Source: Desulfuromusa sp.
GTDB taxonomy: Bacteria; Desulfobacterota; Desulfuromonadia; Desulfuromonadales; Geopsychrobacteraceae
Reading direction: 5' to 3'
Assembly: GCA_021157505.1 (NCBI GenBank)
Contig: JAGGWI010000232.1
Span: 1-6,267, forward strand
Length of the DNA: 6,267 bases
This document shows positions 1-5,792 of the stretch, in pieces. The number at the start of each line of letters is the position of its first letter. Position 1 is the first letter of the stretch. The position numbers and the translations under genes were made by a program. The notes under the pieces were generated by a model. The model was not told where the DNA came from and did not search any database. It was given only the letters and a program-made list of their open reading frames with translations.

Positions 1-237
1 ACCATCCAAAGCATCAACAACCAGACCGCTGTCATCAGCCAGGGTCAGATAACCACTGAACTGTGCCATTTCTTGTGCTTTTTTACGCGCATTGGCGGTA
101 AAAGTATCCCCATCCTCAATAACTTCTGGAGGATCGACCAACTGGTCGAGTCCAACAATTTCAATGGGAGAACCTGCGAGCAAACTTCGAATCTCTTTCA
201 ACTTCCCTTGATTTCCAGTAGCGACCAGTAATTTCAT
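1..237 (-). CDS. rdgB: XTP/dITP diphosphatase (RdgB/HAM1 family), N-terminal 79 residues; 3' end cut by the window
   Basis: Cytoplasmic nucleotide-pool sanitiser that hydrolyses dITP, ITP and XTP to the monophosphate and pyrophosphate, keeping deaminated purines out of DNA and RNA. The visible part starts MKLLVATGNQGK, the family's N-terminal signature with the TGNxxK substrate-binding loop at residues 7-12. It continues through E41 and the ADDSGL motif at residues 67-72; D68 and D69 align with the metal/catalytic aspartates of E. coli RdgB at the same numbering. The gene runs off the left edge, so its C-terminal half is not visible. The ATG at 235-237 overlaps the rph stop (ATGA), which suggests translational coupling; there is only a weak ribosome-binding site of its own (AGAG just upstream). 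rph-rdgB adjacency is common in bacteria. The family call is secure; that the gene is intact beyond the window is assumed. Confidence 0.95.
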   Translation of the reverse strand, partial: MKLLVATGNQGKLKEIRSLLAGSPIEIVGLDQLVDPPEVIEDGDTFTANARKKAQEMAQFSGYLTLADDSGLVVDALDG

Positions 238-974
238 AACTCTGAATCCAAAGCTTGTTGTTGCAAAGCGGTCAACTGGGCACACCCTGCCAGTGCCAGA
301 TCACGTAAAGCGTCCAACTCTGTAAGGGAAAAAGGTTCCGCTTCCGCGGTCCCCTGTACCTCGACAAATTTCCCAGAACCGGTAATGACAAAGTTCATGT
401 CAACATCGGCATTGGAATCTTCTTCATAGTCCAGATCAAGCAGTGGTGTCGCAGCAACAATGCCGACACTTATTGCAGAAACACTGTCTTTTAATGGCAG
501 GCTCTTCAAGACCCCTTTTTTGACCAGGCCACTCAGAGCATCGTGAAGAGCAACATAGGCTCCGGTGATTGATGCCGTTCGCGTTCCCCCATCAGCCTGG
601 AGAACATCACAATCAATCTGCACGGTTATTTCACCCAGAGCATCAAGATCGGTGATTGCTCGCAATGAACGGCCAATCAAGCGTTGAATCTCCTGAGTTC
701 TGCCCGAAATTTTCCCCTTGGCTGCTTCGCGCATGGAACGGGTATGAGTTGCCCGGGGTAACATACTATATTCAGCTGTCACCCAGCCGCGTCCCTGACC
801 GCGCATAAAGGGGGGAACCCGTTCCTCAACCGAAGCGTTACAAAGAACCTTGGTTTCACCACAGCAAACCAGCACCGAGCCTTCTGCATATTTGGTGAAT
901 TGACGCTGAAAACTGATCGGTCGCAACTGATTCTGCAAGCGGCCGGCAAAACGTTGAATATCATTTAACCCCAT
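234..974 (-). CDS. rph: Ribonuclease PH
   Basis: Phosphorolytic 3'-5' exoribonuclease that trims tRNA 3' ends using phosphate and releases nucleoside diphosphates; the family forms hexameric rings in the cytoplasm. At 246 residues it is close to the usual 238-255. Family landmarks: QLRP at 16-19, FTKYAEGSVL at 26-35, GQGRGWVTAEY at 59-69, the strongly conserved DCDVLQADGGTRTASITGA at 121-139 (phosphate-binding GGTRT, R132), and EEDSNADVDMN at 184-194. D186 and D192 are spaced like the two metal-binding catalytic aspartates of characterised RNase PH. The chosen ATG has a strong AAGGAG seven bases upstream. It gives about six residues before the usual start of the family (the R-x-x-GR motif here begins at R8). 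The gene overlaps the amidase by 14 nt and rdgB by 4 nt, so all three should be co-transcribed. Nothing looks broken. Confidence 0.97.
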   Translation of the reverse strand: MGLNDIQRFAGRLQNQLRPISFQRQFTKYAEGSVLVCCGETKVLCNASVEERVPPFMRGQGRGWVTAEYSMLPRATHTRSMREAAKGKISGRTQEIQRLIGRSLRAITDLDALGEITVQIDCDVLQADGGTRTASITGAYVALHDALSGLVKKGVLKSLPLKDSVSAISVGIVAATPLLDLDYEEDSNADVDMNFVITGSGKFVEVQGTAEAEPFSLTELDALRDLALAGCAQLTALQQQALDSEL

Positions 975-2055
975 CTATTTTCTCCTTGGACAATTGAGTG
1001 TAACGACGGATACCAGTGTAAAGAGCCTGAACAATAACATCCTGATAATCCGAGCTTTGTAGCTTTTGCAGTTCTTCCGGGTTACTCAAGAAACCGAGTT
1101 CAATCTGGACCGTCGGCAGATTTCCACGCCCCAGAGACAAACGGGATGACGGATAGATTCCGCGAACTGAAATAGCGCTTTCCTGTAGAGCTGAAGATAT
1201 ATTTTTAGCAAGAATCAGACTATCACTTTCGACCGGTTCCTCAACCTCCTTATCAGGGATATTCTGGGTCATTTCTTCTTCCCGGATAAACAGAGTGACC
1301 CCGCTTAGTTCAGAAGAAAAAGCAGCCTGAGCATGTAATAAAATCCAGAGGTCGACATCCTCCCTGGAGGCCGATTGCAGACGCTGTTCCAGCGTCAGTT
1401 CGTAATCACCATCCCGACTTAAATAAATCGGGATTCCCAGCTTCATTTTCAGTTGTTTCGCCAGCTTTTCCGCAACTTCCAGGTTAAGTTGTTTCTCCTT
1501 ATACCCGGTTGAAGCAATCACCCCGGTATCCAACCCCCCATGCCCGGGATCAATCGCAACAGCACGTATTAAAGAACTGTTTTTATCAGTCTTTTTATTC
1601 AGTAAAAAAGCAAATAACTTTTCCAGGTTACTGGATTGTTTCACCGGAGCGTTATCTACATCAGGATCAATATTGCGAAAATAGATTGATCGACCTGTTA
1701 ATTGAGCCAGTTGATTGAGAATAAAACTGTCGGTCACCCGAAGACGACCATCTATAAAGCGTGGTTTCTCTTTTAAGGGATAATATTCACCTGCTATTTT
1801 CATAAAACCACTAGCTGGAGAAATCTCCGCCCAGCCATACTTGGTTTTAATCTTGAAACTATGCGAGATTGAGTTCCAGTGCCCCTTCAGCCCAACCGCA
1901 GACAGTGCATCTTCAATGGCAATATAAGGGACACCCTGCTGTTGATAAACATCCTCTAGCCGCACGGGGTCCTTACCGCGCAAAGCGATATCAACCGCAG
2001 CAACTGCTGAATGCACTGGTAAGAATAAGCAGAGTAAAATAATAAAAAAATGCAT
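961..2055 (-). CDS. Secreted N-acetylmuramoyl-L-alanine amidase (Amidase_3) with N-terminal copper-amine-oxidase-like domain
   Basis: Zinc amidase that cuts the bond between MurNAc and the stem peptide, normally in daughter-cell separation or wall remodelling; it should act in the periplasm. The protein has 364 residues from the ATG at 2055. Residues 1-20 are a signal peptide (MHFFIILLCLFLPVHSAVAA) with an AxA/VAA-type cleavage site but no Lys or Arg in the n-region. Residues about 30-127 resemble the copper amine oxidase N-terminal-like (stalk) domain, with VPYIAIEDALSAVGLKGHW-type spacing. Residues about 163-355 are Amidase_3: DPGHGG with H172, E187 in GYKEK, H241 in LLHAQ and catalytic E319 in QIELGFLSN, so the zinc ligands and catalytic base are all present. 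An acidic stretch at 258-279 lies where AmiB/AmiC-type enzymes carry a regulatory insertion. An upstream ATG at 2092-2094 is rejected: it has no ribosome-binding site and lies upstream of the promoter's -10. In E. coli a related amidase gene, amiB, sits next to mutL. Confidence 0.93.
   Translation of the reverse strand: MHFFIILLCLFLPVHSAVAAVDIALRGKDPVRLEDVYQQQGVPYIAIEDALSAVGLKGHWNSISHSFKIKTKYGWAEISPASGFMKIAGEYYPLKEKPRFIDGRLRVTDSFILNQLAQLTGRSIYFRNIDPDVDNAPVKQSSNLEKLFAFLLNKKTDKNSSLIRAVAIDPGHGGLDTGVIASTGYKEKQLNLEVAEKLAKQLKMKLGIPIYLSRDGDYELTLEQRLQSASREDVDLWILLHAQAAFSSELSGVTLFIREEEMTQNIPDKEVEEPVESDSLILAKNISSALQESAISVRGIYPSSRLSLGRGNLPTVQIELGFLSNPEELQKLQSSDYQDVIVQALYTGIRRYTQLSKEKIDGVK
982..987 (-). 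promoter_or_regulatory. Ribosome-binding site of rph, inside the amidase gene
   Basis: AAGGAG lies seven bases before the rph ATG and within the last codons of the amidase. It decides the rph start at 974 and means rph translation begins before the amidase stop codon at 961-963. Confidence 0.8.
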
Positions 2056-2060
2056 AAAAA

Positions 2061-2066
2061 CTCCCT
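2061..2066 (-). promoter_or_regulatory. Ribosome-binding site fixing the amidase start
   Basis: AGGGAG sits five bases before the ATG at 2055, whose product begins directly with a hydrophobic signal peptide. The in-frame ATG at 2094 has no comparable site. Confidence 0.75.
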
Positions 2067-2079
2067 GAAAAGCTGGATG

Positions 2080-2109
2080 GTTATAGCCTAGCATTCAGTA
2101 CTCTGTCAA
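2080..2109 (-). promoter_or_regulatory. Sigma70-type promoter for amidase-rph-rdgB
   Basis: On the minus strand, a perfect -35 hexamer TTGACA (2104-2109) is followed by an 18-nt spacer and TATAAC (2080-2085), five of six matches to the -10 consensus. It lies in the 78-nt gap between the DHH gene and the amidase. Transcription would start near 2073, leaving a short leader of about 18 nt that still contains the AGGGAG ribosome-binding site. No intrinsic terminator is visible in this gap, so read-through from the DHH gene could add to expression. The call rests on consensus matching only. Confidence 0.7.
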
Positions 2110-2133
2110 TCGAGGGGATTCTGCGGAAACTGC

Positions 2134-3198
2134 TCAGATAAGTGATTCACCTGGAGTTCTGGTTAAACCAAGAGCCTGGAACATCCTCTCGACAAGAAGT
2201 TCTTCCAGATCCTGTTGTGATTGGTCATCCTCGGCAACACTTCGAACCTGACCTCCCGCAACCATCCCATGCCCTCCGGCAGTTCCAATTCCTGCTACCA
2301 TCTCCTGAATAACTAATCCGAGTCTTGCTTCCGGATTAAGAGAGCGCATTGACAGTATCTGGGTGGTATCGTACCAACCCATTCCCAGGACATAGTTGAC
2401 ACCTTGCTGACGTAACAGAAAGTCCGCTAATTCAGAAACAAGGTCAGGGTTTTCAACCTTGTGTAAATTAAAAACCAATACTTCCCCGTAAACCTGGGCA
2501 CCTTTGATCGCCGTGTAAAAAGTGGTAAAATAATTGCGGGAAACCTGGGGATGAATAATATCGTAAAGAATCTGATTATTCGAAAGTGGCAGTAATTTTA
2601 AATAAGCTTCGCGATCCGCTTTTGACCACTCACGCCCAAGATCCTGAGTCTCTGACTTGATCGCATAGAACAGGCTGGTTGCAAGCTTTGTATTTATCGA
2701 TACCTCTTGGCTATTCAAATATTCATAAAGAATGGTGGCTGAAGCACCATAGTTTTCACGGATATCGACCCAGAAAACGTCTGCTAATTCTTTCTTTGGT
2801 GGGTGGTGATCAATAACCAGGTGAACCGGTTGCCCAGGAGGTAAAGAATTATTTCCAGCATCCGGCTGGGTATCGACGACGCAAACTACCGCAAACTGAG
2901 AAAGATTAAGTTCACAAATCGGCACCAGGGTGATTTCCAGCAGTTCAACCATCTTGCGATTTTCACTGCGCCCGATCACCCCACCATAAGAGAGAATCGC
3001 ATCCTGTCCGGTTTTTATTAGAATAAGATGGCGCAATGCCACAGCAGCAGCAATTGAGTCGGGGTCAGGATTATCATGGCAGACAATGAGAATCTTCCCC
3101 CGGCCACGTAACCATTCAATCATATTACCGACCGAATTGGCAGTGACAACAGGGGGTGAATATTCTGGCAAGTCGGAGGTGGAGGGTGGTGTATTCAT
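2134..3198 (-). CDS. DHH-family phosphoesterase (DHH/DHHA1, NrnA-like)
   Basis: Predicted metal-dependent phosphoesterase of the DHH superfamily, which includes nanoRNases, pAp phosphatases and cyclic-dinucleotide hydrolases; the substrate cannot be read from the sequence. Numbering here counts from the GTG at 3201; subtract one for the ATG start used. The N-terminal DHH domain has motif I HDNPDPD at 42-48, motif II aspartate D110 in VVDT, the name-giving DHH at 131-133, and a likely motif IV aspartate D187. The C-terminal DHHA1-type substrate domain carries AGGHGMVAGG at 308-317, matching the family's GGHxxAxG. Length, about 354 residues, fits a two-domain NrnA-like protein. There is no signal peptide, membrane segment, CBS or PAS domain, so it is cytoplasmic and not GdpP-like in layout. 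GTG (3199-3201) and ATG (3196-3198) are adjacent; ATG is chosen because AAGGA is five bases before it but only two before GTG. It lies nine bases after the DUF512 stop, pointing to co-translation with that gene. Confidence 0.9.
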   Translation of the reverse strand: MNTPPSTSDLPEYSPPVVTANSVGNMIEWLRGRGKILIVCHDNPDPDSIAAAVALRHLILIKTGQDAILSYGGVIGRSENRKMVELLEITLVPICELNLSQFAVVCVVDTQPDAGNNSLPPGQPVHLVIDHHPPKKELADVFWVDIRENYGASATILYEYLNSQEVSINTKLATSLFYAIKSETQDLGREWSKADREAYLKLLPLSNNQILYDIIHPQVSRNYFTTFYTAIKGAQVYGEVLVFNLHKVENPDLVSELADFLLRQQGVNYVLGMGWYDTTQILSMRSLNPEARLGLVIQEMVAGIGTAGGHGMVAGGQVRSVAEDDQSQQDLEELLVERMFQALGLTRTPGESLI

Positions 3199-3203
3199 CA
3201 CAA

Positions 3204-3208
3204 TCCTT
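3204..3208 (-). promoter_or_regulatory. Ribosome-binding site of the DHH gene, overlapping the upstream stop codon
   Basis: AAGGA begins at the last base of the TAA that ends the DUF512 gene (3208-3210). Its spacing of five bases to ATG 3198 decides the start over the GTG at 3201. Confidence 0.7.
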
Positions 3209-4521
3209 TATACATAAATAATTTCAACCGGTCCAGCAGCAAGTAATTCCACCCCCTCCAGGATTCCCCAGGGAGAGTTTTCGACGACAATAACCGGAAC
3301 CTGAAGTGAATCTCTGATCGTCTCAATATTGACATCATCCAAAAATATTTGCTGCCCATCTTTTAACATAACAGCAGGTATCAGGACACCCTCTCCAAGG
3401 GAGAGAGACTTCAACTGCTGCAACAGATCGTTGCCCGTTATCAATCCCGTCACAGTGATATCGACGCCAAAAAAATCATTATTAATAGCAACAACCTGCA
3501 GTTCCACCCCCGCTTGCAAACTGAACTGTTCAGCGTATTTAAGCAATTCATCCTGAAACAGCTGACCTGTTACTACGGTTACTTTATCTAATTCCAACGC
3601 TTCAACTTCAAGCAACACCTCCGCAGCTTGATCTCGAAATTGGGCGATCAGGCCGACACCATTTTCAATTTGTGGAAAATTTTCATAATCAGCGCAGGGG
3701 GGAATTTGTTGCTCTGCCAGCAGATAGAACTCATCGGCAGGAAAAACAAACCGGGTCCCATGTTGGAGTAAAAAGTCCTGTTGATAGCGGTGAATAAAAC
3801 GCAGACAGGAGATCGCATCCTGCCGTGTCACTTTTCGTAAATGGGGTAACTTTTTGCGATACTGGGTCAAGCCAACAGGAACAATTGCGATAGAAGCTAG
3901 TTGCGGGTAAAAGCTGGACAGATCCTCAATTGTCTGCTGCAACGCTGTTCCATCATTGATTCCGGGGCAAAGTACCACCTGACAATGAAGTTCAATCCCC
4001 GCTGAAACTAAACGTTTGAGCAATGGAAGGATTTCTGGAACTTTTGCTCCAAGTAATTTTTCACGCAAAAGATGATCGGTCGCATGGACGGAAATATACA
4101 GCGGTGAAAGCTTGTCTCGGGTAATTCTCTGTAAGTCGGCCTCACTCAGATTGGTCAGGGTGATATAGGAACCATAAAGATAGGAAAAACGATAATCTTC
4201 ATCCTTGAGATAGAGAGTCTGTCGCATCCCTTTTGGTAATTGGTGGACAAAACAGAAAAGACATTGATTTCCACATTGGTGCGGCTGTGGATGTTCAACT
4301 GTTAACCCGAGATCCACATATTGATCCTTCTCCAGATCAAGTTCCCACAGATCATCATTCTCCCTGAGAACTGTCAATAAAAGGTGTTCTGATTCTATAT
4401 GCAAATAGTAATCAACCAGATCCATGATCTCATGACCGTCAATACTAAGTAATCTATCACCGGCAAGCAGTCCAAGTTCTGCGGCATAGCTACCAGACTC
4501 AACCGACTCAACCTTTAACAT
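3208..4521 (-). CDS. DUF512 family protein: PDZ-like, radical SAM and DUF512 regions
   Basis: Conserved protein of unknown reaction; the family is widespread in Firmicutes, Cyanobacteria and delta-type proteobacteria. It has 437 residues and no signal peptide or membrane segment, so it is probably cytoplasmic. Residues 1-65 form a PDZ-like domain (SGSYAAELGLLAGDRLLSIDG). The CxxxCxxC iron-sulfur motif is C83, C87 and C90, within CGNQCLFCFVHQLPKGMR, so a radical SAM 4Fe-4S cluster is likely; the radical SAM core runs to about residue 225. The DUF512 region fills residues about 275-435, including VTVVTGQLF at 315-323, INNDFFGVDITVTGLITG at 346-363 and LDDVN at 394-398. The start at 4521 is supported by AAGAAG (4528-4533, five of six matches to AAGGAG) six bases upstream. 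It begins only about 30 nt after an intrinsic terminator, with no visible promoter of its own, and is paired with the DHH gene downstream. All key cysteines are present; the substrate is unknown. Confidence 0.93.
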   Translation of the reverse strand: MLKVESVESGSYAAELGLLAGDRLLSIDGHEIMDLVDYYLHIESEHLLLTVLRENDDLWELDLEKDQYVDLGLTVEHPQPHQCGNQCLFCFVHQLPKGMRQTLYLKDEDYRFSYLYGSYITLTNLSEADLQRITRDKLSPLYISVHATDHLLREKLLGAKVPEILPLLKRLVSAGIELHCQVVLCPGINDGTALQQTIEDLSSFYPQLASIAIVPVGLTQYRKKLPHLRKVTRQDAISCLRFIHRYQQDFLLQHGTRFVFPADEFYLLAEQQIPPCADYENFPQIENGVGLIAQFRDQAAEVLLEVEALELDKVTVVTGQLFQDELLKYAEQFSLQAGVELQVVAINNDFFGVDITVTGLITGNDLLQQLKSLSLGEGVLIPAVMLKDGQQIFLDDVNIETIRDSLQVPVIVVENSPWGILEGVELLAAGPVEIIYV

Positions 4522-4551
4522 TCACAACTTCTTTCTGTTCAAATAAAGCTG

Positions 4552-4589
4552 AAAAAATAACAAGGGCGGCACCATCGGAACCGCCCCTG
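4552..4589 (-). terminator. Intrinsic terminator after hfq
   Basis: On the minus strand the arms at 4577-4589 and 4561-4573 form a stem of about 13 pairs, with a core GGGCGG/CCGCCC, one T-T mismatch, two G-T pairs and a 3-nt loop. It is followed by a T-rich tail (TTATTTTTT, 4552-4560). The tail is on the correct side only for minus-strand transcripts, so it closes the mutL-miaA-hfq transcript. On the plus strand the stem is followed by A residues, so it would not terminate that way. Confidence 0.9.
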
Positions 4590-4615
4590 AAAAAAACAAC
4601 CGCACTCTGTAAATT

Positions 4616-4849
4616 CTAATCACGCCCACCATGTAAACGAAAGTTACCATCAGCTGAAGTAATTGTACTCACCGAGTGTTTGTAGATGAGAACATCACCT
4701 GTACTTTCAGCCAAGATACAAAAGCTATCAAAAGACTTTATGTACCCCTCCAGTGTTTCCCCTGTCATCATAACCAGTGTAACCCTGATGCGCTCTTTAC
4801 GCGCCTGATTCAAGTACTGATCTTGTATGTTAAATGGTGATTTAGGCAT
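4616..4849 (-). CDS. hfq: RNA chaperone Hfq
   Basis: Sm-like hexameric ring protein that helps small RNAs pair with mRNAs and affects mRNA stability and translation. The 77-residue product has the family N-terminus FNIQDQYLNQARKERI, with rim residues R17, K18 and R20. The Sm1 region includes GYIKSFDSF (35-43), and Sm2 is YKHSVSTI (56-63) with the proximal-face Y56, K57 and H58; Q9 and F43 are also kept. The C-terminal tail is very short (about 13 residues after Sm2, ending GGRD), unlike the long tail of E. coli Hfq. Positions that form the distal, A-rich RNA-binding face in E. coli differ here: Y25 aligns with V26, K31 with T32, Q33 with E34 and Q52 with V53. The start at 4849 has AAGGAG five bases upstream; an in-frame ATG at 4882, inside miaA, is rejected. 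The gene lies 10 nt after miaA, as in the classic miaA-hfq operon, and is followed by a terminator. Confidence 0.96.
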   Translation of the reverse strand: MPKSPFNIQDQYLNQARKERIRVTLVMMTGETLEGYIKSFDSFCILAESTGDVLIYKHSVSTITSADGNFRLHGGRD

Positions 4850-4854
4850 GTCCT

Positions 4855-4860
4855 CTCCTT
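4855..4860 (-). promoter_or_regulatory. Ribosome-binding site of hfq
   Basis: AAGGAG starts at the last base of the miaA TAA and sits five bases before ATG 4849. It fixes the 77-residue form of Hfq, which begins MPKSPFNIQD as expected for the family, over a form extended by 11 residues. Confidence 0.85.
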
Positions 4861-5792
4861 TACTCAAGTAAAAATTCATCAATAGATTCCATAACTCTAC
4901 CAGACTTCATTGAGGAATCAACCCAAATAATTTCCGCATCTTTTCTAAACCATGTCAACTGTCTTTTGGCATATTGACGAGTGTACTTCTGGATATCCGC
5001 AAGCATTTGCTCTGCGCTGATCTCAGTGTTTAAAAAACCTAGAACTTCACGGTACCCGAGAGTCTGGAAAGCTTTCAGCTCAGCCGGGTAGTCTTCGAGC
5101 AACCCCCTGACTTCATTGATTAAACCCGCCGAGAGCATCTGTACCGTGCGGTGATTGATCCGCGAATAGAGTTCATCACGGGGGAACTCTGGTGCCAGTT
5201 TCAAGACCCGATAGGGTTGTTCTGAAAAACAATGTTCAGCTTTCAACTCAGATATCTTTCGGCCACTGACAATACAGACCTCAAGCGCCCTGACAATACG
5301 GATGAGATTATTGGGATGAATGACAGCGGCAGCATTGGGGTCCACCAGCTGCAGCTCCCGGAACAGGCTGCCCGGCCCTTCATTATCCTCACGTTGATGC
5401 AGCTGTTTTCTCAACTCGGGGTCACTGGAAGGTAAATCCGCCAAGCCACCTAATAAAGCACGAATATAAAGACCTGTACCACCGACAATGCAGGGGATCT
5501 TCCCCCGGGCTGCAATCTTTGAGATCAGAGGACGCGCCTGATCGACAAAATCCGCGACAGAAAATTTCTGATCCGGGTCGATCAAATCGATCATGTGATG
5601 GGGAACGACTGTTTGTTCCTGACGGGTCGCTTTCGCCGTACCAATATCCATCCGGCGATAAACTTGTCGCGAATCGGCTGAAATAATTTCCAGCGAAAAT
5701 TTTTCAGCCAGGGAGAGAGCCAAAGCCGTTTTTCCAGAGCCAGTTGGCCCACAGATCACCAATACCGGTATTTTCTCTGGTCCCTGGATCAT
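4860..5792 (-). CDS. miaA: tRNA dimethylallyltransferase
   Basis: Transfers a dimethylallyl group from DMAPP to N6 of adenosine 37 in tRNAs reading UNN codons, the first step towards ms2i6A, which helps reading-frame maintenance. The 310-residue length is normal (E. coli 316). The P-loop GPTGSGKT is at residues 15-22, then SADSRQVYRRMDIGTAK at 38-54 with the catalytic-type aspartate D40. GGTGLYIRALL is at 104-114, RIVRALEV lies in the middle, and the conserved C-terminal tRNA-contacting segment KYTRQYAKRQLTWFRKD is near 277-293. The ATG shares one base with the mutL stop (TAATG), so translation is probably coupled to mutL; only a weak AGG precedes it. hfq follows after 10 nt. mutL-miaA-hfq is a long-conserved gene order in proteobacteria. 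No anomalies seen. Confidence 0.97.
   Translation of the reverse strand: MIQGPEKIPVLVICGPTGSGKTALALSLAEKFSLEIISADSRQVYRRMDIGTAKATRQEQTVVPHHMIDLIDPDQKFSVADFVDQARPLISKIAARGKIPCIVGGTGLYIRALLGGLADLPSSDPELRKQLHQREDNEGPGSLFRELQLVDPNAAAVIHPNNLIRIVRALEVCIVSGRKISELKAEHCFSEQPYRVLKLAPEFPRDELYSRINHRTVQMLSAGLINEVRGLLEDYPAELKAFQTLGYREVLGFLNTEISAEQMLADIQKYTRQYAKRQLTWFRKDAEIIWVDSSMKSGRVMESIDEFLLE

Noticed and set aside
779..964. Minus-strand open frame of 61 codons inside rph in another frame
   Set aside because: Out-of-frame shadow of RNase PH.
1569..1614. Small inverted repeat ACTG/CAGT followed by T residues on the plus strand
   Set aside because: A four-base stem is too weak for a terminator, and the sequence encodes the Lys/Asp/Asn-rich linker of the amidase.
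1509..1718. Plus-strand open frame of 69 codons opposite the amidase
   Set aside because: It lies wholly opposite a well-supported gene, has no recognisable motif and no convincing ribosome-binding site; treated as a shadow.
2028..2055. Lipoprotein signal at Cys9 of the amidase
   Set aside because: The residue before Cys is Leu (ILLC), which does not fit a lipobox; an ordinary signal peptidase I site after about residue 20 fits better.
2116..2140. Possible hairpin after the DHH gene
   Set aside because: Only about four pairs including a G-T and no T-tail; not a terminator.
2349..2377. Plus-strand TTGACA with a TACCAA hexamer 17 nt downstream
   Set aside because: Poor -10 match, antisense within the DHH gene, and no plus-strand gene follows.
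3390..3406. Perfect 6-bp inverted repeat CTCTCC/GGAGAG
   Set aside because: Lies inside the DUF512 coding sequence, has no T-tail, and is short enough to occur by chance.
3329..3556. Plus-strand open frame of 75 codons opposite the DUF512 gene
   Set aside because: Low-complexity product with no family features, antisense to a clear gene.
5232..5435. Plus-strand open frame of 67 codons opposite miaA
   Set aside because: Antisense to conserved MiaA sequence, no independent support.
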